Shown: piece after piece, positions 17,976 through 26,693 of the stretch
Layout of the letters: each line of letters opens with the position of its first letter
Position numbering within the stretch: the stretch's first letter is position 1
From: an uncultured Muribaculaceae bacterium
Lineage (GTDB): Bacteria > Bacteroidota > Bacteroidia > Bacteroidales > Muribaculaceae
DNA length: 64,000 bases
Assembly (NCBI GenBank): GCA_944321685.1
Contig: CALUMH010000001.1
Span: 124,001-188,000 of the forward strand
Direction of reading: 5' to 3'
Program-made: the position numbers and the translations under genes
Notes under the pieces: generated by a model
Told to the model about the DNA's origin: nothing
The model's database searches: none
What the model saw: only the letters and a program-made list of their open reading frames with translations

Positions 17976-20381
17976 TCAGCCCACAAACAGCGACCCGACC
18001 TGATAAACAAGGAATGAAACCAACCAGGCAACGGCAGTATTATAAAGTACCGTAAACATCCCGTATTTCCAACCTCCGGCCTCGCGTGATATGGCCACCA
18101 CAGTGGCTATGCACGGGAAATACAGCAACACAAACACCATGAAGCTCAATGCCACAAGCGGTGTGAAATCTGGTTGTCCGGTCTCGGGATTTACTTCGGC
18201 TATGCGTTGCGACAAACTCTCGGTGGCATCGCTGTCGCCCGAATATAACACACCCAACGTCGATACCACAATCTCCTTGGCAGTGGCTCCGCTTATAAGT
18301 GCCACCGAGCCTTTCCAGTTAAATCCGAGCGGTTCGACAACAGGCTCGAAAAAGCGGCCTATCGAAGCCAAGTAGCTGCCTTGCTGCTGCTCCACAAGTT
18401 CCTCGGTGGTCATATCCTCGTTACTCTTGCTGAAATCACGGGGGAAGTAGCTCAACGCCCATATAATTATGCTGCCCACGAGTATCACACCACCCATCTT
18501 GCGCAGATACTGCTCACCCTTTTCCCACATATGGTGCAACGACGCTTTCATCGTAGGCACACGGTAAGGCGGCAATTCCATCACAAACGGGGTTTCATCT
18601 TTCTTGAACGCGGTTTTGCGAAGCAACTTGGCCGTAATAATTGCCACAAATATGCTTAACACATACAACGCAAAAATCACAAGCGAACCATTCCCCGGGA
18701 AAAATGTACCCACAAGCAACAAGTAGATGGGCAACCGCGCACTGCACGACATAAACGGTATGATGAGCATCGTTATCAGGCGGCTGCTACGACTTTCGAT
18801 GATGCGCGACGACATAACGGCAGGCACATTGCAACCAAACCCCATGATTAACGGAATGAACGACTTGCCATGCAGCCCCATCTTGTGCATTATCTTGTCC
18901 ATGATAAATGCCGCACGAGCCATGTAACCCGAATCTTCCATAAACGAAATAAAGAAGTAAAGTATCATGATATTCGGCAGGAACACTATCACGCCACCTA
19001 CGCCACCTATAATACCATCTACAATCATATCCTTGAGCGGTCCAGCAGGCATCAACTCGCGCACCGTGTCGCCAATCCACCCCACACCGGCATCTATCCA
19101 GTCCATGGGATAATTGCCAAGCTCGAATGTCACCCAGAATATAAACCACATTATAAGCAAGAATATGGGAAACCCGAATAGCTTGTGAGTGACTATGGCA
19201 TCGATAATGTCGGTTGTCTTCTGCTCGTTCGACGATGTTTCGGGACTGTAAGTCTCTTTCAAGGCACCCGATATGAATCCGTATTTTTCACTCGCGATTG
19301 CCGACACTATATCCTCGTTGCCTACGCTCTCGATATGCTCCACGGCCCGGTCGCGAATTTCCTGCCACCGTGCAAATCCGGGATCGCCTTTCATTTCCTC
19401 ACGTATCTCGGCATCGTTTTCAAGAAGCTTGATGGTGATGTAGCGCGGAGCAAATTTCTGCGCAATCGGCAATTCGCTCTTCTTCACCTCTTCGTTAAGC
19501 GTCTTTATAGCCTCTTCAATCTCCTGGCCAAGGTTCACGTGTACGTGTCGCACCGTGTCACATTTGTTTTCAAACACCTGTATTATCGTGTCGAGTAATT
19601 CATGCACACCTTTGGCCGATTTTGAAACGGTGGGAACAATAGGTACACCTATCATGCCGGCAAGCCTTTCATGGTCGAGCCTGGCACCCGAAGCCTGCAG
19701 CTCGTCATACATATTCAAGGCTATCACCATGCTGCGGTTCATGTCGATAAGCTCTGTAGTCAGGTAAAGGTTGCGTTCAAGATTTGATGCAACCACCACG
19801 TTGATTATCACATCGGGCACTTCTTCGTTGAGATAACGGCGCACGTAACGTTCTTCGGGCGAATACGACGACAACGAATAAGTTCCCGGTAAATCAACCA
19901 CCTTGAAATGGAACCCCTTGTAATCGAAATGGCCGTCCTTGGCATCGACCGTAACACCGCTGTAATTACCCACACGCTCATGACCGTTGCACAATGCATT
20001 GAACAGTGACGTTTTCCCGCAATTAGGGTTGCCTATAAGGGCTATGTTGATAGTGTTCGACTCTCGTTCAATGTCATGTTTCTCGATGACCGTTGCCGCA
20101 TCATCATCTTCCACTGTCGCCGGCTCGTGACAAAAGCCGGCCGGTAATTCGTCTCCTTTCTTTACCACCTCGATAAGGTCGGCCTCGCTGCGGCGCAGCG
20201 ACAATTCATAATCAAGTATTTTGTATTTTATAGGGTCTTTCAACGGGGCGTTCAACAATACTTTTACTTCATGCCCTCGCACAAATCCCATTTCAATCAC
20301 ACGCTTTCGGAAAGCGCCATGCCCCAATATTTTGACAATGACACCTTCCTCGCCTGTTTTCAGTTCCGATAATTTTGCCAT
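17976..20381 (-). CDS. feoB: FeoA-FeoB fusion ferrous iron transporter
   Basis: An 801-residue inner-membrane Fe(II) importer. Residues 1-75 are a FeoA SH3-like domain (GHGAFRKRVIEMGFVRGHEV), fused to FeoB as is common in Bacteroidetes. The G domain follows: G1 GNPNCGKT at 117-124, G3 DLPGTYSL, G4 NMYD. After the helical spacer come the Gate regions and about eight membrane helices, with motifs such as GCNVPAVMSSRIIES and a second Cys-containing motif FMSCSARLPIY. Residues near the C-terminus (FPCIATVVAI) also match. It has its own promoter box and a downstream terminator, so it is monocistronic. Fur-like control is plausible, but no clear Fur box was identified. Confidence 0.96.
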   Translation of the reverse strand: MAKLSELKTGEEGVIVKILGHGAFRKRVIEMGFVRGHEVKVLLNAPLKDPIKYKILDYELSLRRSEADLIEVVKKGDELPAGFCHEPATVEDDDAATVIEKHDIERESNTINIALIGNPNCGKTSLFNALCNGHERVGNYSGVTVDAKDGHFDYKGFHFKVVDLPGTYSLSSYSPEERYVRRYLNEEVPDVIINVVVASNLERNLYLTTELIDMNRSMVIALNMYDELQASGARLDHERLAGMIGVPIVPTVSKSAKGVHELLDTIIQVFENKCDTVRHVHVNLGQEIEEAIKTLNEEVKKSELPIAQKFAPRYITIKLLENDAEIREEMKGDPGFARWQEIRDRAVEHIESVGNEDIVSAIASEKYGFISGALKETYSPETSSNEQKTTDIIDAIVTHKLFGFPIFLLIMWFIFWVTFELGNYPMDWIDAGVGWIGDTVRELMPAGPLKDMIVDGIIGGVGGVIVFLPNIMILYFFISFMEDSGYMARAAFIMDKIMHKMGLHGKSFIPLIMGFGCNVPAVMSSRIIESRSSRLITMLIIPFMSCSARLPIYLLLVGTFFPGNGSLVIFALYVLSIFVAIITAKLLRKTAFKKDETPFVMELPPYRVPTMKASLHHMWEKGEQYLRKMGGVILVGSIIIWALSYFPRDFSKSNEDMTTEELVEQQQGSYLASIGRFFEPVVEPLGFNWKGSVALISGATAKEIVVSTLGVLYSGDSDATESLSQRIAEVNPETGQPDFTPLVALSFMVFVLLYFPCIATVVAISREAGGWKYGMFTVLYNTAVAWLVSFLVYQVGSLFVG

Positions 20382-20410
20382 TTAATGTATATCTATGTCT
20401 TATTTTGGCA

Positions 20411-20418
20411 CAAAGATA
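20411..20418 (-). promoter_or_regulatory. Promoter -7 box of feoAB
   Basis: The minus strand reads TATCTTTG (consensus TAnnTTTG), 30 nt before the feoB start at 20381, giving a leader of roughly 25 nt. Confidence 0.6.
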
Positions 20419-20495
20419 TACATATTCGGCCATAATTTAAAACAATTCTAAATAAGCTACCGCTATTTTTACATCGTTTCCGTGGTAAGAATGTC

Positions 20496-21569
20496 CTACT
20501 TGATGATAATAGGCTCCACAGGTTGCTGCTTAACTTCGTCAAGCGGCACGGCACGATATTTCACTTTCGAGAAATCGATATTGCGCAAGTCGATGCAGCG
20601 AATGCGGCTATTCCACATGGTCCGGTAATATATCATGCGGTTTTTCACATCGGTGGCCGAAGTCCATTGCGTGGCACTCGGTATGTCGGCCGGCACTTTA
20701 CCGTCGGCAAACTCCACGCCTACCGGTATGTCGAAATTATTCAATATCTGGAATGCTTCAAGCACCGTTTTAAGTGCCGTTGGCTGCACAGGAGCCGTGG
20801 TTTGGAAAAAAGCCGCACGTATAAAGCGCGAAGGCGGCGTGACATCACCCGGAATACCAAGCGCGCCGCTTCCCGCACCAAATTGCGACAGCCGCGCCGC
20901 ACCCCATTGCCGTGCAGTTGCCGATCCTGCATAAAGGTTGACGTAATTGTTCAAATTGGTCAAGTGCCATTCCAGCCCCGGGGAATTGGTCAACACCCCG
21001 AGCGGATTTTCATAAAACCGGGCTTCCCCTTCGATGATTTCGAACACCACTTGCCGCCCCGACACATCGGTAAATCGCCAATGTACCGTCGATGCCCGCG
21101 GGTCGATTGCTATCACGTGTGCACCGGCCACGGCCGATTTCACTTCATCGACGGTGGCACACTGCCCCAATATCCACGATACAAGTTGCAAATCAGCTAT
21201 GCTGACGGCTTTTTCCTGCTCGTTATATTCCTCATATTTGCCATAGCCGGGAAAATAAAACAGTCCGGCCGAAAGCCCGGCTTCATTCAAACCTTCGGCC
21301 ACAAATTCCTTTTGTTCAACCGACAGTCCCACATAGCCATACTGAGCAACGAACTTCATGCCATCGGTTTTTCCACTGGGAACATACGACTGCTGTTCAT
21401 ATCCTCGCGGCACCACCACATACACACTGTTAAGGTCACTGCCTCCCCACTCTATGGTACGAGCCACGATGGTGCAACTGTCACCGCTTTCTAATGTAAT
21501 ACCCGTACAGGCCACCCCTGGCAACCAAGCTGCCAAGCAAGCCACGACAAACAACATTACCTGTTTCAT
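20496..21569 (-). CDS. Secreted choloylglycine hydrolase / linear amide C-N hydrolase
   Basis: A 357-residue Ntn-hydrolase. The signal peptide (1-20, ending GVA) leaves Cys21 as the new N-terminus, which in this family is the catalytic nucleophile. Arg37 lies 16 residues later (ARTIEW), matching the Cys2/Arg18 spacing of bile salt hydrolases. Glu40 stands where characterised bile salt hydrolases usually have Asp. Other family positions are visible in LTNSPGLEWHLTNLNNY (Asn) and PPSRFIRAAF (Arg). Substrates of the family are conjugated bile acids, penicillin V or N-acyl homoserine lactones; this one could be any of them. Probably periplasmic. It has its own promoter and is a single gene. Confidence 0.87.
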   Translation of the reverse strand: MKQVMLFVVACLAAWLPGVACTGITLESGDSCTIVARTIEWGGSDLNSVYVVVPRGYEQQSYVPSGKTDGMKFVAQYGYVGLSVEQKEFVAEGLNEAGLSAGLFYFPGYGKYEEYNEQEKAVSIADLQLVSWILGQCATVDEVKSAVAGAHVIAIDPRASTVHWRFTDVSGRQVVFEIIEGEARFYENPLGVLTNSPGLEWHLTNLNNYVNLYAGSATARQWGAARLSQFGAGSGALGIPGDVTPPSRFIRAAFFQTTAPVQPTALKTVLEAFQILNNFDIPVGVEFADGKVPADIPSATQWTSATDVKNRMIYYRTMWNSRIRCIDLRNIDFSKVKYRAVPLDEVKQQPVEPIIIK

Positions 21570-21595
21570 AATCCATCAATTTATTTTGTAATACA

Positions 21596-21603
21596 CAAAT
21601 ATA
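21596..21603 (-). promoter_or_regulatory. Promoter -7 box of the choloylglycine-hydrolase-like gene
   Basis: The minus strand reads TATATTTG, a perfect TAnnTTTG match, 27 nt upstream of the start codon at 21569. Confidence 0.55.
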
Positions 21604-21778
21604 GCATTTTGCAAGATACGGGCAAAACAATCAACACTGTTTCTCACCACACCTATTTCATTCTATAAGTAACCATGAAGCATATAGGGAGACAAAGCCG
21701 TCCAACATTTCAATAGCACAAAGTCTGACATCAAAGCTGCCAAAAATAAAAAAACCGTATCACGCTCTCTTACTACAA

Positions 21779-21901
21779 TTATCTCTTAGTAAAAACATAT
21801 TGCATAAAAACAACCAACAACATAACAGGTACAAGCCAAACAATATACCCCCATCCAACCGGGCGAGGAAGCAAAAACACGGCAGCAGACACACAAACCA
21901 T
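21779..21901 (-). CDS. Possible 40-residue membrane peptide
   Basis: A short frame begins at the ATG at 21899-21901, 29 nt downstream of the 21931-22428 gene. It encodes one strong hydrophobic helix (VGWGYIVWLVPVMLLVVF) followed by a basic end (FTKR). It is too short for a composition test. It could be a genuine small membrane protein or the tail of a decayed paralogue of its neighbour. It is the only coding signal in the 361-bp gap 21570-21930, which otherwise shows nothing recognisable. Confidence 0.3.
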   Translation of the reverse strand: MVCVSAAVFLLPRPVGWGYIVWLVPVMLLVVFMQYVFTKR

Positions 21902-21930
21902 ACCATACCAAATTACATACTAGGTCCAAC

Positions 21931-22428
21931 TCACAGACGACCGTTGTCTTTCGCTACCTGTAAAAATATTCCTCCTCTGCCCTTTTCCATGTATTTTCGC
22001 AATATAAACAGCACAATTGCCATAGCCAACAAGGCACCCATAACCACATAATCAGTAATAGTGGGCGGCATTGCACTGCTTGCTGCCAAATAAGCAAACG
22101 GCAACAAGCAAAATAACGGAAACAGCAATCTTAAATACTTCAACGTAAATTCCCGGCGAACCTCCTTTACCACTACCGCCAAATCGGGAAAAGCCGCCAA
22201 TGTCGCATCTCGCATCTTTACAAACTCCTTGCGCAAACCATATCCACAATAAAACGCCAATAACGACCATATACCCATAAACATAAGCAACCTGCCATCG
22301 GTAAACACTTCCCATGGCATCAGCCATCTTCCGGCGTCATCGTAAAGCGCGGCAGCAAACAGCACATAACACGCCACCCACACGACCAAAACACCAACGC
22401 CCCCATATTTCACACAATCTCGTCTCAT
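21931..22428 (-). CDS. Hypothetical four-helix membrane protein
   Basis: A 165-residue protein from MRRDCVKYGG (start at 22426-22428; a start 12 codons upstream is possible but adds only a polar extension). Four hydrophobic segments are visible: about 10-30, 45-65, 98-118 and 125-145. A charged stretch between the second and third (KEFVKMRDATLAAF, VVKEVRREF) is predicted to be cytoplasmic. I do not recognise the family. It is preceded by a distant promoter box and sits in an AT-rich patch with other orphan genes. Function unknown. Confidence 0.6.
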   Translation of the reverse strand: MRRDCVKYGGVGVLVVWVACYVLFAAALYDDAGRWLMPWEVFTDGRLLMFMGIWSLLAFYCGYGLRKEFVKMRDATLAAFPDLAVVVKEVRREFTLKYLRLLFPLFCLLPFAYLAASSAMPPTITDYVVMGALLAMAIVLFILRKYMEKGRGGIFLQVAKDNGRL

Positions 22429-22795
22429 AACGCAACATTTAAGCTTTTGAACACTTATGTCCAATCACCTAAGAAATTTCCTCCCGTACCAACAGTTGCA
22501 AACCGACCAACATGATTGGGATTCGGTAATAATAATTTCTTTTTCTCATAACACGATCTTATTAAATAATTATACTTATTATGAGTCTCAAAGCATTACT
22601 TTGTGACCATAACAAAGATAAAATCAATAAAGCACCAACCAAAATATCAAGCTCAATTTATCCTATCAAGCAACACTCTTAACCGACTGACTATAAAGGC
22701 ATAGACAATTCTTATTACCACAATAAACTATCACTGCCACATTTCAATAAAATTCATAATACAAAATGCCGAAATAAACCGACTTATTTATGACC
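22429..22795. other. AT-rich intergenic region with one promoter-like box
   Basis: These 367 bp are strikingly AT-rich compared with the flanks. The minus strand has TATCTTTG at 22613-22620 (TAnnTTTG), which could drive the 21931-22428 gene with a leader of about 180 nt. A 33-codon plus-strand frame at 22581-22682 has no supporting feature. No RNA gene or repeat was recognised. Confidence 0.4.
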
Positions 22796-23494
22796 TCAAT
22801 TCATCAATTGCAAGAAATCATTTTTATAGGCAGAATTAGATAATTTTATTTTAGACTTTAAACGCGACTTCCTATTATACACTACGTCCAACTTCTCATC
22901 GATGAATACACTTATGGCCTTACACGAAAAACCTGCGACCATATACATAAACATACTACACTCACTCTCTTTAATATTAGGAAACTCATCTCTGAATTTT
23001 CTCATTATATTTCCATTGTATCTATTAACGCAACTTTCAAGATCTCCAATATTACCATTGCCACTTATACTATTTATGTGACGCTTTACCTCATCTGCTA
23101 TTTTCTTCTGTTCCTTAGATGTGCCCTGATACTCATAATAAGTCGCGCACAGCTCATTTATGATTGCATAACGAGCTTCAAACAATTCGCCCATCAATTG
23201 TTTTTTGTCGAGATCATGCTTTTTCACAATCTTCAATTCTTCCGAAAGATTTTGAACAGCCACAACCATATTACGCTCCCGAGCTTCATGTGATTTTATC
23301 TTATTGTTAAAAAAATAATATAAAGCTACAGTAGCAATAACCACAAAATTAATAACAATCATGTAAGCAATATATTCCCTCGAAATGGATTCTCCAAAAA
23401 GAATGTAACACCCCGACGTGTCACACACTACGCCATTGGCATAACACGTTTGGCACAATACGAAAAATAATGCGGCAAGAGGAAACAATTTCAT
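22796..23494 (-). CDS. Membrane-anchored protein with a C-terminal HTH-like domain
   Basis: A 232-residue protein: signal peptide 1-19, a short extracytoplasmic loop with two Cys (VVCDTSGCYIL), a transmembrane helix at about 42-62, and a Lys/Glu-rich coiled-coil region at about 65-110. The C-terminal domain (about 172-220) shows the pattern ESECSMFMYMVAGFSCKAI then VVYNRKSRLKSKI. This resembles the helix-turn-helix end of Bacteroidales membrane regulators that normally carry N-terminal TPR repeats; here the repeats are missing. It is Lys/Asn/Ile-rich and AT-rich unlike its neighbours, which suggests a different origin. A transcription regulator is the best guess, with unknown target. Confidence 0.6.
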   Translation of the reverse strand: MKLFPLAALFFVLCQTCYANGVVCDTSGCYILFGESISREYIAYMIVINFVVIATVALYYFFNNKIKSHEARERNMVVAVQNLSEELKIVKKHDLDKKQLMGELFEARYAIINELCATYYEYQGTSKEQKKIADEVKRHINSISGNGNIGDLESCVNRYNGNIMRKFRDEFPNIKESECSMFMYMVAGFSCKAISVFIDEKLDVVYNRKSRLKSKIKLSNSAYKNDFLQLMN

Positions 23495-23580
23495 AATATT
23501 TCATTAAAAAACAACGATATAAATTTATAAATACCATTTATATATGACAACTATATTGATAATTTTAACATACCGGATAA

Positions 23581-23629
23581 TTAAAAACAAGATTGGGGAA
23601 CCGTCGGTATTGAACGGTTCCCCAATCTT
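23581..23629 (-). terminator. Rho-independent terminator of the nuo operon
   Basis: A perfect 16-bp stem (AAGATTGGGGAACCGT at 23589-23604 and its complement at 23614-23629) has a 9-nt loop. On the minus strand it is followed by GTTTTTAA. It lies 20 nt past the nuoN stop and is the strongest terminator in the window. Confidence 0.88.
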
Positions 23630-23649
23630 ATATGTGTAATATGCAATTC

Positions 23650-25113
23650 TTAGTTAAGCAGGCCGAACATAGTGGTTCCATCTTGTGCTGCTTCTACAAG
23701 GAATGTGTAGATGCAACTTACGATACCTGTAAGTATTATGCCAAATGTGCAAACGATAAGTGCCACACGCTCGCCACAGCTCGAACGGAAACGCTCGATG
23801 CCGCACTCGTCGGGGCTAATGAACATAGCCTTCACCACAAGCAGGTAGTAGTAGAGCGAGATAATGGTGTTAATCAACGCAATCAGCACAAGTATGTAAA
23901 TCGATGTTTCGCCACATTCAAGTGCACCTGCAAAAATGAAGAACTTGCTGAAAAATCCTGCAAACGGCGGAATACCGGCAAGCGAGAACATTGCAAGCAT
24001 CATGGTGAACGAAAGCCACGGGTTGGTCTTGTAAAGGCCGTTATAATCATCAATCGACACCTTTCCGCTCTGTTGCTCAATGGCAAATGCCACACCGAAA
24101 GCAGCAAGATTGGAGAAGATGTAAACCAGCACATAGAACATAAGCGAAGCAAGACCCATTTCATTGCCACCAATTACACCAAGCATGATGTAACCGGCTT
24201 GCGAAATCGACGAGAACGCAAGGAAACGCTTGATGTTGCGCTGACGTATGGCAAAGAGGTTGCCAAGTGTGATGGTAAGCACAATAATTGCGTAGAGCAT
24301 CCATTCCCAAATCTTGGAATAAGCTGCTCCAAACACTTGCACAAGCACAACCATGAAAGCAAACGCAGCCGCACCTTTCGAGATTACCGACAGGTAAGAG
24401 GTGACGGGCGTGGGTGCCCCTTGGTAAACGTCGGCAGTCCACAAATGGAACGGAACAAGCGAGAGCTTGAAACCGATACCTGCAATGACGAATGCCAATG
24501 CAACAACAAGCACGGCCGAAGTATTGTTCATTACCTGGTATGCAATGTCGCTGAAGTAAAGCGAACCAAACAAACCGTAAACGAACGACAAGCCCATCAA
24601 GAAAACAGCCGACGAGAAAATGGCTGTGAACATATACTTGGCAGCAGCCTCGTGCGACTCGTAACGCTTCTTGTGAAATGCCACGAGAGCCGCAAGCGGC
24701 AACGATGCAGTTTCAAGTCCGATAACGAAAAGCAGGAAGTGGCGGGCCGAAATCATGAGGTACATACCAAACACCGTCAACAGCAGCAATTCGTAAAATT
24801 CACCACGGCGAATTGCCATATCCTCGCTATTGGCCCACTTTATCGACTGTATGAGCACGATAAGCACGCCTATATTGAGAATTACTTTCATTACATAAGT
24901 TGCGGCAGTGTTTTCAAACATACCGCTGAACGCTGTGCCGCGCATAAGCATGAAACCATTGCACACCGTGAAAATGCCAAACAGCACGGCAGTCAACACA
25001 GGCAACGAAGACTGGCTGCGTTTAGGACCGAAAGTGTCGAACAAAAACACAAGCAAGAATACGACCAACAATCCTAATTCTTGCGGCATATATAAAAATT
25101 GCGAATAATCCAT
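23650..25113 (-). CDS. nuoN: NADH-quinone oxidoreductase subunit N
   Basis: A 487-residue antiporter-like proton-pumping subunit of the complex I membrane arm. It has about 14 transmembrane helices, the conserved Lys/Glu-bearing helices of the family, and typical stretches such as LVPFHLWTADVYQGAPTPV and AMFSLAGIPPFAGFFSKF. It is the last gene of the nuoI-N block and is followed by a strong terminator. Length fits NuoN. Confidence 0.95.
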   Translation of the reverse strand: MDYSQFLYMPQELGLLVVFLLVFLFDTFGPKRSQSSLPVLTAVLFGIFTVCNGFMLMRGTAFSGMFENTAATYVMKVILNIGVLIVLIQSIKWANSEDMAIRRGEFYELLLLTVFGMYLMISARHFLLFVIGLETASLPLAALVAFHKKRYESHEAAAKYMFTAIFSSAVFLMGLSFVYGLFGSLYFSDIAYQVMNNTSAVLVVALAFVIAGIGFKLSLVPFHLWTADVYQGAPTPVTSYLSVISKGAAAFAFMVVLVQVFGAAYSKIWEWMLYAIIVLTITLGNLFAIRQRNIKRFLAFSSISQAGYIMLGVIGGNEMGLASLMFYVLVYIFSNLAAFGVAFAIEQQSGKVSIDDYNGLYKTNPWLSFTMMLAMFSLAGIPPFAGFFSKFFIFAGALECGETSIYILVLIALINTIISLYYYLLVVKAMFISPDECGIERFRSSCGERVALIVCTFGIILTGIVSCIYTFLVEAAQDGTTMFGLLN

Positions 25114-25154
25114 TTTTTCTAATTTCTATTTATCAAGATTCAACACTCAGTGGG

Positions 25155-26660
25155 TTATGCAAACAGTTCCATTATAGGCTCGGCAGCCTCGGTGATTATC
25201 GAGCTGAAGAAATTCGGGAAGCAACCGATGGCGGCCACGGCAAGTATAAGCGTCACCGTCGAAAGGCGTTCGTGCCACTCGGCATCGGTGAGCGTCTTGT
25301 GATGCTCGTCTTGTACCGCACCAAAGAGCAACTTGCCCACTACACGCAAAATGTAAACCGCAGTGATTACAATCGAGCAGCAAGCTACAATGGTGAACAC
25401 ACGGTGGAACATATCGGCGTGCTGGAACGAACCTACAAATATTGTCATCTCAGCTACGAAACCACTCAAGCCCGGCAAACCAAGCGATGCCAAACCGGCA
25501 ATCACATAGCCTACACCGAGGAACGGCATTATCTGCATCAAGCCGCCCATCTTGCGAATGTCGCGAGTGTGGGTACGTCCATAAATCATACCTATAAGAG
25601 CAAAGAACAGAGCCGTCATCAAGCCGTGTGAAAGCATTTGCAGCACGGCACCGGTCATCGCCGTAGTGTTAAGCATGAGAATTGCAAAAAGCACCATGCC
25701 ACAGTGGCTTACCGATGAATAAGCGTTGATATACTTCAAGTCGGTCTGTACACAAGCGCTGAATGCACCGTAAACCACACTAATACCCGTCAACGTGAGG
25801 AATATCCATGCAAGTTCGTTGGCTGCAAACGGCATCAGGAAAATGGCAATACGGAAACAACCGTAACCACCGAGTTTCATCAACACACCTGCATGAAGCA
25901 TCGACACTGCCGTGGGGGCCGATGCGTGACCGTCGGGCGACCATGTGTGGAACGGGAACATTGCACCAAGCACACCGAAACCCACAAATGTCATCGGGAA
26001 CAAGAAATATTGCCACGAATGAGGCACTGCATTGTTTTGCGCTATTTCAAGTATGTTCATTGTCAACTGTCCGCCTTCGGGAGCCGAGTGGTAATATATG
26101 CCCAGGATGCCAAGCATGAGGAATGCCGACCCACCCATAAGCATAAGCGTAAGCTTCATGGCCGAATACATCTTGTTGCCGCTACCCCAAACACCTATGA
26201 GCAAATACATGGGGATAAGAGCAACTTCATAGAACATGAACATAGTGAACATATCTATCGAGATGAAGAACCCGAACACACCTGTTGACAACAGACAGAA
26301 CCACATGAAAAACTCCTTGGGCAGCGGATCCATCTTCCACGATGCAAACACGCCGGCAAACACTATGAATGCCGAAAGAACTATCATTACCACCGATATG
26401 CCATCGACACCGAGGGCAAGCTTGATGTTCAGCGGCTCAAACCACGTCAAAGCCCCTTGAGTGAAAAGCATTTCGGCATCGTTGCCTGCGGCACGTTCAC
26501 CCAGGAACGCTATTACCAAATATATGGCAAGAACCATGAGCGCACTTGCTCCGACAGTTGCAACGGTTCTCACCTGCTTTATGTTTTTGCACAAAGCCAA
26601 CCCACCCAACATAAGGAGCGGGATTATAACAAAATAGATTAATATATTAGACCAAATCAT
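25155..26660 (-). CDS. nuoM: NADH-quinone oxidoreductase subunit M
   Basis: A 501-residue antiporter-like complex I subunit with about 14 membrane helices. Conserved signatures include MFYEVALIPMYLLIGVWG, PFHTWSPDGHASAPTAVSM (the NuoM version of the lateral proton path motif) and ASLGLPGLSGFVAEM. It begins 33 nt after nuoL and ends 41 nt before nuoN. It forms part of the proton-pumping distal arm between NuoL and NuoN. Confidence 0.95.
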   Translation of the reverse strand: MIWSNILIYFVIIPLLMLGGLALCKNIKQVRTVATVGASALMVLAIYLVIAFLGERAAGNDAEMLFTQGALTWFEPLNIKLALGVDGISVVMIVLSAFIVFAGVFASWKMDPLPKEFFMWFCLLSTGVFGFFISIDMFTMFMFYEVALIPMYLLIGVWGSGNKMYSAMKLTLMLMGGSAFLMLGILGIYYHSAPEGGQLTMNILEIAQNNAVPHSWQYFLFPMTFVGFGVLGAMFPFHTWSPDGHASAPTAVSMLHAGVLMKLGGYGCFRIAIFLMPFAANELAWIFLTLTGISVVYGAFSACVQTDLKYINAYSSVSHCGMVLFAILMLNTTAMTGAVLQMLSHGLMTALFFALIGMIYGRTHTRDIRKMGGLMQIMPFLGVGYVIAGLASLGLPGLSGFVAEMTIFVGSFQHADMFHRVFTIVACCSIVITAVYILRVVGKLLFGAVQDEHHKTLTDAEWHERLSTVTLILAVAAIGCFPNFFSSIITEAAEPIMELFA

Positions 26661-26693
26661 ATTCTTCTATAGTATATTGAAACCGTTGCACGA

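Noticed and set aside
20382..20495. Fur box upstream of or next to feoAB
   Set aside because: No clear palindromic Fur-like sequence could be identified by eye; only the -7 promoter box is supported.
22581..22682. 33-codon plus-strand frame in the AT-rich gap
   Set aside because: Short, polar, in AT-rich DNA where such frames arise by chance, and no promoter or membrane/secretion pattern.
23632..25077. 481-codon open frame on the plus strand opposite nuoN
   Set aside because: It lies fully antisense to a certain gene, is rich in His, Lys, Cys and Arg without domain patterns, and has no promoter. It is a by-product of the codon bias of nuoN.
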